Assembly (NCBI GenBank): GCA_017409825.1
Contig: JAFQRZ010000008.1
Coordinates: 1 to 64,000 of the forward strand
Length of the DNA: 64,000 nucleotides
Direction of reading: 5' to 3'
Source of the DNA: Agathobacter sp.
GTDB taxonomy: Bacteria; Bacillota; Clostridia; Lachnospirales; Lachnospiraceae
Positions 1-8,532 of this stretch are shown here, piece by piece. Below the pieces are notes generated by a model. The model did not search any database. It was given only the letters and a program-made list of their open reading frames with translations, and was not told the DNA's origin. A program made the translations under genes and the position numbers. Numbering within the stretch: position 1 is the stretch's first letter; each line of letters begins with the position of its first letter.

Positions 1-372
1 GTGCGGAGTTTCGAGTATGCACATGTAATATCAACTATATAAAGATGCCGTACTTAGAGATGCTAGGAAAGGATGTACCAGTGTCTTTCCCACATCGGAG
101 CATACTTCGCAGATAGTAAAATGGTTGAAAGACATAAAACTCAAGCCGTAATTGTGTTTCAAGAAATATAAGCGTTTTCCCTAAAGGTTCGAAAATGCAT
201 CTACGATACAGAGGAAAATATCTTTCAAAGCATGAAGCCAAGGCGTCGGCAAATCGAAATTTTATTAAGACAAACTTTACGAATCGAAGTCTATAATGCT
301 TTTCATTTGCTTAATTTAGGCTTGTATGATATACTAATTGAAATATATTGGAATTGATTTGGAGGGATTTAC
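1..372. other. Intergenic DNA with no recognisable gene
   Basis: No reading frame here resembles a known protein and none has a convincing ribosome binding site; short open stretches on both strands are interrupted by stops. The only supported content is the promoter at its right end, upstream of the DtxR-type gene. It may hold the decayed end of something lying outside the window. Confidence 0.5.
308..335 (+). promoter_or_regulatory. Probable promoter of the DtxR-type regulator
   Basis: TTGCTT at 308-313 and TATACT at 330-335 with a 16-bp spacer, followed by the ribosome binding site GGAGGG at 361-366 and the ATG at 373. The spacer contains TTTAGGCTTG, which resembles one half of DtxR/MntR-family operators, so autoregulation is possible. 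No clear second half is present. Confidence 0.45.
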
Positions 373-753
373 ATGCATTATAATGAATCCGCAGAAAACT
401 ATTTAGAAACCATTCTCATGCTGAGCAAAAAACTTCCTGTCGTACGTGCAGTGGACATTGCCAATGAGTTAGGATATAAAAAATCAAGTGTTAGTATTGC
501 GATGAAGCATCTACGCGAAAATCAGCACATTACTGTAAGCGATTCTGGCTTTATTTCATTGACAGAAAGCGGTTTAGCTATTGCAGAGATGGTATTTGAG
601 CGCCATGAAATACTGACCAAAATTCTCACCGCTATTGGAGTTCCAGAAGAAATTGCCTCCGAAGACGCCTGCAAGATTGAACATGTGATTAGCAAAGAAA
701 GTTTTGAAGCGATTAAGAATTCGCTGGCAAGACACCAGAAAGAATATCTATAG
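373..753 (+). CDS. DtxR/MntR-family metal-dependent transcriptional regulator
   Basis: 126 residues with the family layout: an N-terminal winged helix (about 1-65, with the typical ENYLETILML opening) and a dimerisation/metal-binding segment (about 66-126). It lacks the C-terminal FeoA/SH3-like domain of long family members and so has MntR-like length. Putative metal ligands are Asn9, Glu12, His78, Cys100, Glu103 and His104. The Cys100 in a DACxxEH motif is the arrangement of iron-type DtxR/IdeR rather than the Glu of MntR, and Asn9 replaces the Asp of MntR. Expected role: metal-loaded repressor of iron or manganese uptake. It stands alone and converges with the next operon. The family is secure; the metal is an inference. 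Confidence 0.9.
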   Translation: MHYNESAENYLETILMLSKKLPVVRAVDIANELGYKKSSVSIAMKHLRENQHITVSDSGFISLTESGLAIAEMVFERHEILTKILTAIGVPEEIASEDACKIEHVISKESFEAIKNSLARHQKEYL

Positions 754-768
754 CACATAATTATATAT

Positions 769-823
769 AAAAGGACTATAATGGGATGCTTTATATCAAT
801 ACAGCAACCATTATAGTCCTTTT
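769..823. terminator. Bidirectional terminator with conserved 23-nt loop (copy 1)
   Basis: A 16-bp perfect stem (769-784 with 808-823) encloses a 23-nt loop at 785-807. A T run follows on the plus strand and a weaker one on the minus strand. It lies between the convergent DtxR-type gene and the EAL gene. The loop, read on the plus strand, closely matches the loops at 44380-44402 (minus) and 45785-45807 (plus), while the stems are unrelated. Confidence 0.85.
785..807 (+). repeat. Conserved loop repeat, copy 1
   Basis: Pattern GAnGCnTTAT, three variable bases, A, one variable base, TACAGCnA. It shares 16 of 23 invariant positions with copies 2 and 3. Five of the seven variable positions (6, 11, 12, 15, 22) are transitions; position 3 is T against A and position 13 differs in all three. 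Confidence 0.75.
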
Positions 824-840
824 TATATACTAATTTATTT

Positions 841-2511
841 CTATTTACAGAATGTTTCTATAAATTCTTCCTCTGGGCAAGGTCTTCCATAGAAGAATCC
901 CTGAATATAATCTGGTCCAAGAGCTCGAATGTAGTTTAACTCTTCTTCTGTCTCTACACCTTCTACACAGATTTTTAATCCCAAACTATGCACCAATTTA
1001 ATGATGCTTTCCATCAATGTCTTTTCAAAATCATTTTTTAATGCTTTAACCGTAAATCCACGATCCAGCTTTACGACATTTGGATTCATATCACTGATAT
1101 TCATCAAATTCGAATATCCTGTTCCAAAATCATCCAATGCAATCGTCACACCAAACTGACGTAGATTATTCCAAACCTTTTGAATCTGCATAGAATCATC
1201 CAGCTCGCCACTTTCGGTCAATTCAATCGTAATGCTCGACGGAGACATTCCATAATCCTTCATCATTTTGAAAAACTCCACGATAAATGGACTCTTTAAT
1301 ACCTGCACATAAGAAACATTGACATTTACACTAAAGTTAGGCAAAACCTCCTGTACTCGCTGGCAGAAGGTCATCGCTTTCTTTAATACCCATTTCCCAA
1401 CTGGAATAATCAAACCACTCTCTTCTAATAATGGAATAAATTCCATTGGAGAAATACGTTCTCCATTTGGCAAGGTATAACGTAGTAATGCCTCTGCTGC
1501 ATAAGGTTTTTCATCATTGCTATCCCTTACTATCGGCTGGAAGAACACTTCAAAGCCTTCATAATCAGACGAAATACTTTCTCGAATCGTGCTGATTACC
1601 AGACGACTTCTTAAAAAGTGCTCATAATCATCTTCTTCAAAGAAGTACACCTGATTCTTGCCGAGCTTCTTCGCCTGAGAAAGTGCAAACTGTGACAATT
1701 TAATCAATTCCTCAAATTCCATACCACTTAATTTCTTGCAAGAAAGCACACCGCCAGAAATGGTAAATACGGTCTGATAGCGATTCTTTTCAATAAATAC
1801 ATCTACATTATTACGCACACGATTATATAAATCTTTTCCATCGGCCTCGTCATCGGTCAAGTATGATATGATTAAAAACTCGTCTGCTGATACGTGATAA
1901 ACTTCTTCTCCGATATTCAGTGCGTCCGAAATACATTCTGCTACAGATTTTAAAATAAAGTTCCCATATTCATGTCCAAAACGCTCATTAATCGATTTAA
2001 AATCATCAATACCAAGATGTAGAATATACCCACTATTGGCAACACGGCTGAAGGTCGCAATGGTTTCTGCCACAGCTGAAACCTCTCGAAGTCCACTGAT
2101 ATTGTCTGCCTTCTGGTTTTTGCCGATTTCATTGACACATCCCATCATATACTTCGGCTTATCATTCTCATCTTTAATGACACGGCCACGACAGTTTATC
2201 CAGATTGGATTTCCATCCTTTCCCAACCAGCGATATTCAATGTTATGCTCGTCCTTTTCGCCAGAAACCATCTTTTCCAAATCGGCAACCAGCATATCCA
2301 CATCTTCTTCATAAACAAACTGTCTATGCATTTCTGTCACATCAGTAAAACGATTCGTTGGAATGGCAAATCGTTCCAATGCTTTTTCTGAAATATAATA
2401 CAAATCCTGTGTAATGTCATAGAAATACAGATAATCATCCATACATGGTGCAAATCCATCAATCACATGACAAAATTCTTCAAATTTATATTGTACCGCT
2501 TTATCTCTCAT
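841..2511 (-). CDS. PAS-GGDEF-EAL cyclic di-GMP phosphodiesterase
   Basis: 556 residues: a PAS-3-like sensor (about 20-130), a degenerate GGDEF domain (about 135-300; signature SADEF at 208-212, so diguanylate cyclase activity is unlikely) and an EAL domain (about 315-550). The EAL domain keeps the residues needed for hydrolysis: E340-A-L, N398-x-S400, E430 in ELTE, D460-D461 in DDFGTGYS, K481 and E517. It should cleave c-di-GMP to pGpG in the cytoplasm, with the PAS domain as input. No membrane segment. It is the last gene of a leftward unit after the GH2 gene (14-bp gap) and ddh, and is followed by the conserved-loop terminator. Confidence 0.9.
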   Translation of the reverse strand: MRDKAVQYKFEEFCHVIDGFAPCMDDYLYFYDITQDLYYISEKALERFAIPTNRFTDVTEMHRQFVYEEDVDMLVADLEKMVSGEKDEHNIEYRWLGKDGNPIWINCRGRVIKDENDKPKYMMGCVNEIGKNQKADNISGLREVSAVAETIATFSRVANSGYILHLGIDDFKSINERFGHEYGNFILKSVAECISDALNIGEEVYHVSADEFLIISYLTDDEADGKDLYNRVRNNVDVFIEKNRYQTVFTISGGVLSCKKLSGMEFEELIKLSQFALSQAKKLGKNQVYFFEEDDYEHFLRSRLVISTIRESISSDYEGFEVFFQPIVRDSNDEKPYAAEALLRYTLPNGERISPMEFIPLLEESGLIIPVGKWVLKKAMTFCQRVQEVLPNFSVNVNVSYVQVLKSPFIVEFFKMMKDYGMSPSSITIELTESGELDDSMQIQKVWNNLRQFGVTIALDDFGTGYSNLMNISDMNPNVVKLDRGFTVKALKNDFEKTLMESIIKLVHSLGLKICVEGVETEEELNYIRALGPDYIQGFFYGRPCPEEEFIETFCK

Positions 2512-2525
2512 AAAAACCCCTCTTT

Positions 2526-4175
2526 TTATGCTTCGCCATTTATCTCTTGGTAAATACGTGCAGCAAGTGCCTGCATCTTTTCTTTATTTACCTTACAAAC
2601 TTCACGGTCATAGGTGTACATACCATTTATTTCATCCTCTACATCACTAACCTGCGTATAGACACATCCACAAACGCCGCCTTTGATGCCAGGCACCACC
2701 ATAACATTGTACATATCTACGATACGGTCTGTCAGTTCTTCTACTGATTTACATGCACCATAACCATACGATTTCTCCGTATTAAACATATGTCCTTCTA
2801 CCGCATAGGAGAAACCACCACATTCTGACAAGAACATTGGACGTTCTTTTGCATGAAGTTCTTCTGCCCTAAAGTAAATATGCTCACTATCCAAATCGCT
2901 TTTCTTCTGCGCAAACCATCCCGATGTCGCATCATAAAATCTCGTACTGTCAATCGATTTCGCAATCTCATACATACGGTCACTTTCGAACTGTCCCCAG
3001 CCCTCGTTAAAAATCGTATAACCTATAATACATGGATGGTTATATAAATCATGAAGTGTATCCTTCATGTGCCATTCAAATACCTTCTTACATTCGGCAT
3101 CCTGATAACGACCCCTGCAGTCATTTCTCTTTTTAAAGCCAAACGTAGGAAGAACGGTATCTAAAATATAATTATATCCACCATTGTTTACCATATCTTG
3201 TAACACAAGCATACCCAAACGGTCACATTCATAGTAGAATTTTTCAGGTTCAATCTTAATATGCTTACGAAGCATATTAAAGCCAAGCTCTTTCATACGA
3301 AGAATATCCTTGGTAAATTCTTCTTCATCTTCTGGAAGACAAATTCCATCCTCATAGTATCCCTGATCCAAAAGACCATGCATAAAGATTGGTTTATCAT
3401 TTAAGCAGATACGGTTTACACCGTCTTTGTTTTTGATCTCTACCGTACGAAGTGCGAAGTATGATTCGATTTTGTCCTGTCCCGCTTCAATCTTTAGGTC
3501 ATACAAGTGTGGATTTTCTGTATCCCACAGAATTGGATTTGGAATCACAATTTTACCTGTATTTTCGATAAACATCTGCTCCACTACAATTTTACCAGCA
3601 TCCAAAACTGTCGCTTTAAAACCATCCACCTTGCCAACAACAGTAATCTCCAAATCTGTCATAGAAGGAGTCAGTTTCATTTCTTCTACATAAGCTTCTG
3701 GCACATTTTCCATCCAAACAGTCTGCCAAATACCACTGATTGGGGTATACCACATACCACCGCGTTTCTTACACTGCTTTCCGTAAGGGTATACACGAGA
3801 TAACATATCTACTACTTCTACACGCAGTTCATTTTCCATATCTTTTTTCACGGCATCTGTAATGTCAAACGAAAAATGTAAATATCCGCCTTCATGCTTG
3901 CCTACATGTACATCATTTACATAAACCTCTGCTACTTCATCCACCGCACCAAAATGCAAAATCAAACGCGGCTTTGTAAAATCCTTTGGAATCGTAAATT
4001 TCTTCTTATAGGTTAGCTTTTCTCCAACCAATCCTTGATATCCAGATAATTTACTCTGTGGTGCGAATGGAACCTGTATCGCTTGTCCATTCAGCTCCCA
4101 TACTCCATTTAAATTCACATAGCTTTCTCTTTTCAACTGCGGTCTTGGGTAAGACTGCCATTTTGCTTCGCTCAT
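2526..4175 (-). CDS. Glycoside hydrolase family 2 enzyme (beta-galactosidase/beta-glucuronidase type)
   Basis: About 549 residues. N-terminal jelly-roll sugar-binding domain (LNGVWELNG; then VYVNDVHVGKHEGGY), an immunoglobulin-like middle domain, and a TIM barrel with NEGWGQ and SECGG. The acid/base is the Glu of NEGWGQ (about residue 391) and the nucleophile the Glu of SECGG (about residue 451). No signal peptide, so it acts on imported or small glycosides in the cytoplasm. I place the start at the ATG at 4175, preceded by six G residues; an upstream in-frame ATG at 4187 has a poorly spaced site. It lies in one operon between ddh and the EAL gene. The exact substrate is not readable. Confidence 0.85.
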   Translation of the reverse strand: MSEAKWQSYPRPQLKRESYVNLNGVWELNGQAIQVPFAPQSKLSGYQGLVGEKLTYKKKFTIPKDFTKPRLILHFGAVDEVAEVYVNDVHVGKHEGGYLHFSFDITDAVKKDMENELRVEVVDMLSRVYPYGKQCKKRGGMWYTPISGIWQTVWMENVPEAYVEEMKLTPSMTDLEITVVGKVDGFKATVLDAGKIVVEQMFIENTGKIVIPNPILWDTENPHLYDLKIEAGQDKIESYFALRTVEIKNKDGVNRICLNDKPIFMHGLLDQGYYEDGICLPEDEEEFTKDILRMKELGFNMLRKHIKIEPEKFYYECDRLGMLVLQDMVNNGGYNYILDTVLPTFGFKKRNDCRGRYQDAECKKVFEWHMKDTLHDLYNHPCIIGYTIFNEGWGQFESDRMYEIAKSIDSTRFYDATSGWFAQKKSDLDSEHIYFRAEELHAKERPMFLSECGGFSYAVEGHMFNTEKSYGYGACKSVEELTDRIVDMYNVMVVPGIKGGVCGCVYTQVSDVEDEINGMYTYDREVCKVNKEKMQALAARIYQEINGEA

Positions 4176-4198
4176 AAATCCCCCCATTTATCCTTTGT

Positions 4199-5185
4199 CT
4201 ATAATAAGTGTGCTCTTAACTCCTCTGCACTAGCTGGACTTAAATATGCTGGTGCCACATCAAACACGGTCTTGCAGCCTTTCTGTCCTTCCTGATGCAT
4301 ACGATATGTTGCACGTGCATACGCCACAATAACAGACGCTGTAAATTCTGGGTTAGAATCTAATTTCAATCTATATTCGATGATATGACTATTTTCTTCA
4401 TTCCAACCAGTCTTTCCACTACGAATCACAAATCCACCGTGTGGAATTCCTGCATGATTTGTTGCAAGTTCTTCTTCTGAAATAAAGTTTACTGTTGTAT
4501 CATAATCCGCAAAATAATTTGGCATATTCTTAATTTCTGCCTCAATTTTCGCTTTATCTGCACCTTCTTTTGCTACAACATAGCATTCTCTGGTGTGTTT
4601 TTCTCTGGTAGAAAGCTCTGGATTTTCTCCACTACGCACTCTTTCTAATGCTGTTTCCACTGGAACTGTATATTGCTTTCCATTTGCAACACCTTCTACG
4701 CGACGAATGGCATCGGAATGTCCCTGACTTACGCCTCTTCCCCAAAATGTATAGTCTTTGCCACATGGCAATATCGCATTTGCGTACAAACGATTCAAGG
4801 AGAACATTCCTGGATCCCAGCCTACCGAAATCATCGCTACATGATTATTTGCTGTAGCTACTTCATCAACAGCGGCAAAATGTTCTGGAATCTTTGCATG
4901 CGTATCAAAACTATCTACTACATTAAAATACTTCGCGTATTCCTTTGTCTGTTTTGGAAGGTCGGTTGCACTACCGCCACACATAATTAAAACATCTATT
5001 TCATCCTTCATCTTAGGTGCGTCATCTACATGATATACATTTACATTTTCACTTAAAATCTGAACGGTTTCTGGCGCTCTTCTCGTAAATACCGCAACAA
5101 GCTCCATATCCGCGTTCTGCTTCAATGCACACTCAATGCCTTTTCCAAGATTGCCATAACCCATAATTCCTACTCTGATACTCAT
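4199..5185 (-). CDS. ddh: meso-Diaminopimelate D-dehydrogenase
   Basis: 328 residues. NADPH-dependent enzyme making meso-2,6-diaminopimelate directly from tetrahydrodipicolinate, for lysine and peptidoglycan. The N terminus is a Rossmann fold (VGIMGYGNLGKGIE); family-typical segments include VDSFDTHAKIPEHF, ISVGWDPGMFSL and FWGRGVSQGHSDAIRR. Length fits the family. The start is set at 5185, where AGGAGGT lies just upstream; the frame stays open further upstream but without a comparable site. It has its own promoter (5231-5259) and heads the unit with GH2 and the EAL protein. No lysine riboswitch is present in the short leader. Confidence 0.95.
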   Translation of the reverse strand: MSIRVGIMGYGNLGKGIECALKQNADMELVAVFTRRAPETVQILSENVNVYHVDDAPKMKDEIDVLIMCGGSATDLPKQTKEYAKYFNVVDSFDTHAKIPEHFAAVDEVATANNHVAMISVGWDPGMFSLNRLYANAILPCGKDYTFWGRGVSQGHSDAIRRVEGVANGKQYTVPVETALERVRSGENPELSTREKHTRECYVVAKEGADKAKIEAEIKNMPNYFADYDTTVNFISEEELATNHAGIPHGGFVIRSGKTGWNEENSHIIEYRLKLDSNPEFTASVIVAYARATYRMHQEGQKGCKTVFDVAPAYLSPASAEELRAHLL

Positions 5186-5230
5186 AAAATTACCTCCTGT
5201 ATCATTCTTTTGCGAAAATATCACAGATAA

Positions 5231-5259
5231 ATTATAGAACAGCAGGCTTTTCTTTTCAA
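5231..5259 (-). promoter_or_regulatory. SigmaA-type promoter of ddh
   Basis: On the minus strand TTGAAA (5254-5259), 17-bp spacer, TATAAT (5231-5236), lying between the terminator of the chemoreceptor gene and the ddh ribosome binding site. Confidence 0.8.
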
Positions 5260-5260
5260 G

Positions 5261-5291
5261 AAAAAAATAAGGGCGAGTCCATCTCGCCCTT
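5261..5291 (-). terminator. Terminator of the chemoreceptor gene
   Basis: A 9-bp stem (AAGGGCGAG pairing with CTCGCCCTT, 5269-5277 with 5283-5291) followed on the minus strand by TTATTTTTTT. Confidence 0.9.
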
Positions 5292-5302
5292 AAGAATTTT
5301 TA

Positions 5303-7360
5303 CTAAATCGTAAATTTTCCAATTTGATGTTTCAAATCTTCCGCCGTATTTGCAAGCTGTGAAGAATCATCACTTACGCTAGAACTGTTTTCGGTAACTG
5401 CGTTTGCAAGTTCCTGAACACTTAAAGCTGTCGCTTCAATTTCCTCCGCAGAAGCAGACTGTTCTTCTGTGATAGCCGCCATATTCGTAGCAACATCATT
5501 TGCTTCGTAAATCTGTGAAATCATATTCTGAATAATATCATTCGTACTTTCAATGCTCTGGAAGATATTATCAAACTGTTCCGATGCCACATCTACTAAT
5601 TCCGCACTTGAATTAATCTGTTCCATACTACGATGACTCTGCTCTACTGTTTCGTTAATTAAACCAGTAACCGAATCAATCAATACAGAAATTTCATTTG
5701 CTGCCGCTGCTGAGGTTTCTGCCAGTTTCTTGATTTCTGTCGCAACTACTGCAAAGCCTCTACCTGCATCACCCGCTCTTGCCGCTTCAATACTAGCATT
5801 CAGCGCGAGCAAGTTCGTTTCATCCGCGATATTTCGAATCGTGGTTGTGATTTCATTAATTTTAACCGCAGCAGTACCAACATCTGTAATCGCAACCTCA
5901 AGCGTTCCCATGCTGTCTTTTACTTCACCCATGGATACTGTAACAGAATTCATACTATCACGTCCACCTGCAGCTTCCTGCATCGTACCCTCAATATTTT
6001 CAATCGCCTGTCTTCCAGATTCATTCGTCTCTGCAACAACAGTCGCTAATTTCGTAGCACTATCTGCGATTACTTCAATCGAATCTACCAATTCTTCCAG
6101 ATTCTGTCTCATCTGGCTCATTGCTTCTGACTGACCAACTGCAGATTCATGAAGTTCACCAGAAATACGATTACTTCCTTTCGCCTGACTGTCAATGGTA
6201 TCGGATACATTCGAAATAGAACCCAAGGTCTCTCGCATTACTGCCAGGAATTCCTTCATACTGCGAGCCATAACCGTTACTTCATCATTGCCCTTTACGA
6301 CAACATCCGCCGTAAAATCACCACCCGTAACAGCAACAATGGTATCGGTAAGTTTATGTAATGGTTTTGTAATTCTACCAATCAAAACGATAAGAATGAT
6401 ACACATCAAAATCGTTACACCAGCACTAAATGCACCAAGTAACATCGTTAATGTAGTTAATTCTCCATACACACTATCTGCAGAAGTATAAGCAGCCAAG
6501 TACCAACTCGTTCCTTCAATCTGGTCGAATACGATAACATACTCTTCCCCATCTATCTCTAGATTCTGCAATCCTGTTTTGTATAAACTAACTAAGTTAG
6601 CTAACTTTTTATACACAGGATCCTTTTGTTCACTTGCAAGCTTGCCTACCCATGCTGGATTCAATTTATCTGCCAGGATCGTAGTGGTTCCTGCATCCAT
6701 AACAACGGCGCCACCATCTCCAACGATAGTATTTACAGAAACCGCCTTCGCAACATTCTCCAAAGCGATATCAACCGAAATCACCGCCTGTCTGCCACCA
6801 AAGTTTTCTAACAAACGTGTAACTGATACCACCTGTCCACCAGTAAACTCATCATAATATGGTTTCCCCATTTGGAAGCTTGTGTGCTTTAACCCTTCCT
6901 GATACCACTCAGACTCGCGTAAATCCTCTTCCGGTTCCCAGCCAGATGCATCAATCAATTCATTGTGCTCTGTCGCCAAATAGAAACCGTTTGGAAAATC
7001 TTCATATACATTATAATACAATGAGAAATATTCCAATGTCTCTGCATCCGACATCTGCATATCCTCAATCGTATTCGCTACTGTTTCAAAAATCTGCTGA
7101 TTCTTTATTACCCAGTTCTCAATGTCACCAGCCGTAACGGTAGTCTGCGCAAACAGTAAATCCTCTGTTTTCGCCACAATGCTATCACTTGCCGTATTAT
7201 AAGCAATCAAAGTCATAGCAATAAAAGAAACCACCATAAGCGGAATGATAAACAACATTAATTTCGCCTGAATGCCGAACTTCACCATCTTACCACCAGA
7301 TGCCTTCTTCGTTGCTTTCAAAGCCTGTTTTTCTTCTTTTGTTAATTTCTTTTTTTTCAT
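5303..7360 (-). CDS. Methyl-accepting chemotaxis protein with extracellular Cache domain
   Basis: 685 residues. Lys-rich cytoplasmic N terminus (1-30), TM1 (about 34-54), an extracellular ligand-binding region of Cache type (about 55-300; contains EWYQEGL and [18 protein letters not shown]), TM2 (about 303-328), HAMP (about 329-382) and a long methyl-accepting coiled coil. Its hairpin tip (about 513-540) contains [18 protein letters not shown], the CheA/CheW contact region. It therefore senses an outside small molecule and controls a chemotaxis kinase encoded elsewhere. Start at 7360 is chosen for the AGAGGAGAGGG site upstream; the frame is open 35 codons further but overlaps the promoter region (TATAAT at 7437-7442 on the minus strand). 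It is divergent from the amino acid transporter. Confidence 0.92.
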   Translation of the reverse strand: MKKKKLTKEEKQALKATKKASGGKMVKFGIQAKLMLFIIPLMVVSFIAMTLIAYNTASDSIVAKTEDLLFAQTTVTAGDIENWVIKNQQIFETVANTIEDMQMSDAETLEYFSLYYNVYEDFPNGFYLATEHNELIDASGWEPEEDLRESEWYQEGLKHTSFQMGKPYYDEFTGGQVVSVTRLLENFGGRQAVISVDIALENVAKAVSVNTIVGDGGAVVMDAGTTTILADKLNPAWVGKLASEQKDPVYKKLANLVSLYKTGLQNLEIDGEEYVIVFDQIEGTSWYLAAYTSADSVYGELTTLTMLLGAFSAGVTILMCIILIVLIGRITKPLHKLTDTIVAVTGGDFTADVVVKGNDEVTVMARSMKEFLAVMRETLGSISNVSDTIDSQAKGSNRISGELHESAVGQSEAMSQMRQNLEELVDSIEVIADSATKLATVVAETNESGRQAIENIEGTMQEAAGGRDSMNSVTVSMGEVKDSMGTLEVAITDVGTAAVKINEITTTIRNIADETNLLALNASIEAARAGDAGRGFAVVATEIKKLAETSAAAANEISVLIDSVTGLINETVEQSHRSMEQINSSAELVDVASEQFDNIFQSIESTNDIIQNMISQIYEANDVATNMAAITEEQSASAEEIEATALSVQELANAVTENSSSVSDDSSQLANTAEDLKHQIGKFTI

Positions 7361-7577
7361 AGAGCCCTCTCCTCTTTTGAGTGTCGTACTCCTTATTTCC
7401 CCTTTAAGCGCATAATAAACCATACTATACGAAGTTATTATAACATATTCATTGTAAAAAACCACAACAAATTTTGGTTTTTTCTCAAAAATTCACTCAT
7501 TTTGCACAAATCTTTTTCCAAACTTTGTTTTTTATTGCTTTTTATAATAAGAAGTAGTATATTTATCCCATGCTTTT

Positions 7578-7617
7578 TGCATAAATATACATTCTATACA
7601 TAAATTTATGCATAAAT
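7578..7617. promoter_or_regulatory. ARG-box-like operator region before the amino acid transporter
   Basis: TGCATAAATATACA at 7578-7591 fits the ArgR/AhrC pattern TGnATwwwwATnCA. A second perfect 14-bp palindrome, ATTTATGCATAAAT, lies at 7604-7617, just before the ribosome binding site GGAGG (7627-7631). A TATAAT at 7543-7548 may be the -10 element, with no good -35. Arginine control is an inference from motif shape. Confidence 0.4.
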
Positions 7618-7638
7618 ACAATCAATGGAGGATATAAA

Positions 7639-8490
7639 ATGAAAAAGATTATGGCACTCGCTCTTGCACTTGTTATGGTGCTTGGCACATTAACCGCATG
7701 CGGTGGCGGAAACGCAGTTTCTGCAAAAGTTATCACTATCAACCTTACAGAAGAACAGTATGCATTCGGTGTTGACAAAAATCAGCCTGAATTACTCGAT
7801 GATGTAAACAATTTCATCAAAAAAATCAAAGAAGATGGCACATTTGATGAAATCTGTGACAAATACTTCGGCGAAGGTACACCAGAAGCTGTTGTTTCTG
7901 CAGAACTTGATGAATCAAAAGATCAGTTAGTAGTAGCTACCAATGCTGCTTTCGCTCCTTTTGAATACACCGAAGATGGTGGAAAAACATACCTTGGTGT
8001 AGACATGGAAATCGCTAACTTACTTGCAAAAGAACTTGGCAAAGAATTAGTTATCCAGGATATGGAATTCGAATCTGTTTGTACAGCCGTTCAGTTAGGC
8101 AAATGCGATATCGCTATGGCTGGTCTTACGATCAACGAAGACAGAAAAGAACTCGTAAACTTCTCTGATTCTTACTACAATGCTTCACAGCAGGTTATCG
8201 TACTTTCTGACAACACAGAATTCGATACTTGCAAAACTGCTGCTGATGTAGAAAAAATCTTAAATGGTAAAGACGAAAGCTACAAAGTTGGTGTTCAGAA
8301 AGGCACTACTGGTAACTGGTATGTAGCTGGAGATGAAGACTGGGGATTTGCAGGATTCCCCGTAAAATGTGTAGAAATGGCAAATGGTTCTTTAGCTGTA
8401 CAGGACTTATTGAATGGTGGACTTGATTGTGTTATCATTGACTCAGCACCAGCAGCTAAGATTGTAGAATCTTTCAACGCAATGAACTAA
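7639..8490 (+). CDS. Family-3 (polar amino acid) ABC transporter binding lipoprotein, apparently circularly permuted
   Basis: 283 residues. Lipoprotein signal peptide with LTAC, lipidated at Cys21. The periplasmic-binding fold is recognisable (VVATNAAFAPFEY, VDMEIANLLAKELGKE, DIAMAGLTINEDRKE, VGVQKGTTGNWY, VIIDSAPAAKIVE), but the order is unusual. Residues about 30-78 (LTEEQYAFGVDKNQPELLD through EDGTFDEICDKYFG) correspond to the segment that normally ends these proteins, and the protein stops right where that segment should follow. All parts of one domain set are present, so it is probably functional. It is first in the transporter operon; a hairpin at 8497-8520 separates it from the permease. 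Confidence 0.92.
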   Translation: MKKIMALALALVMVLGTLTACGGGNAVSAKVITINLTEEQYAFGVDKNQPELLDDVNNFIKKIKEDGTFDEICDKYFGEGTPEAVVSAELDESKDQLVVATNAAFAPFEYTEDGGKTYLGVDMEIANLLAKELGKELVIQDMEFESVCTAVQLGKCDIAMAGLTINEDRKELVNFSDSYYNASQQVIVLSDNTEFDTCKTAADVEKILNGKDESYKVGVQKGTTGNWYVAGDEDWGFAGFPVKCVEMANGSLAVQDLLNGGLDCVIIDSAPAAKIVESFNAMN

Positions 8491-8496
8491 TCACAA

Positions 8497-8520
8497 GGGG
8501 GCTAACAGCCCCCTATTTTA
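8497..8520 (+). terminator. Attenuating hairpin between binding protein and permease
   Basis: GGGGGCT (8497-8503) pairs with AGCCCCC (8507-8513), followed by TATTTTA. The permease ATG is 12 bp downstream and no new promoter is visible, so this probably lowers permease/ATPase expression relative to the binding protein. Confidence 0.65.
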
Positions 8521-8532
8521 TGGGAGAAAAAC

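Noticed and set aside
35-241. 68-codon open frame on the minus strand
   Set aside because: No ribosome binding site, no homology I can recognise, and composition unlike its neighbours.
5186-5302. Possible lysine riboswitch before ddh
   Set aside because: The leader between promoter and start is only about 40 nt, too short for an L-box.
5730-6134. 134-codon open frame antisense to the chemoreceptor gene
   Set aside because: Lies entirely opposite the methyl-accepting region and mirrors its codon pattern; no start signal.
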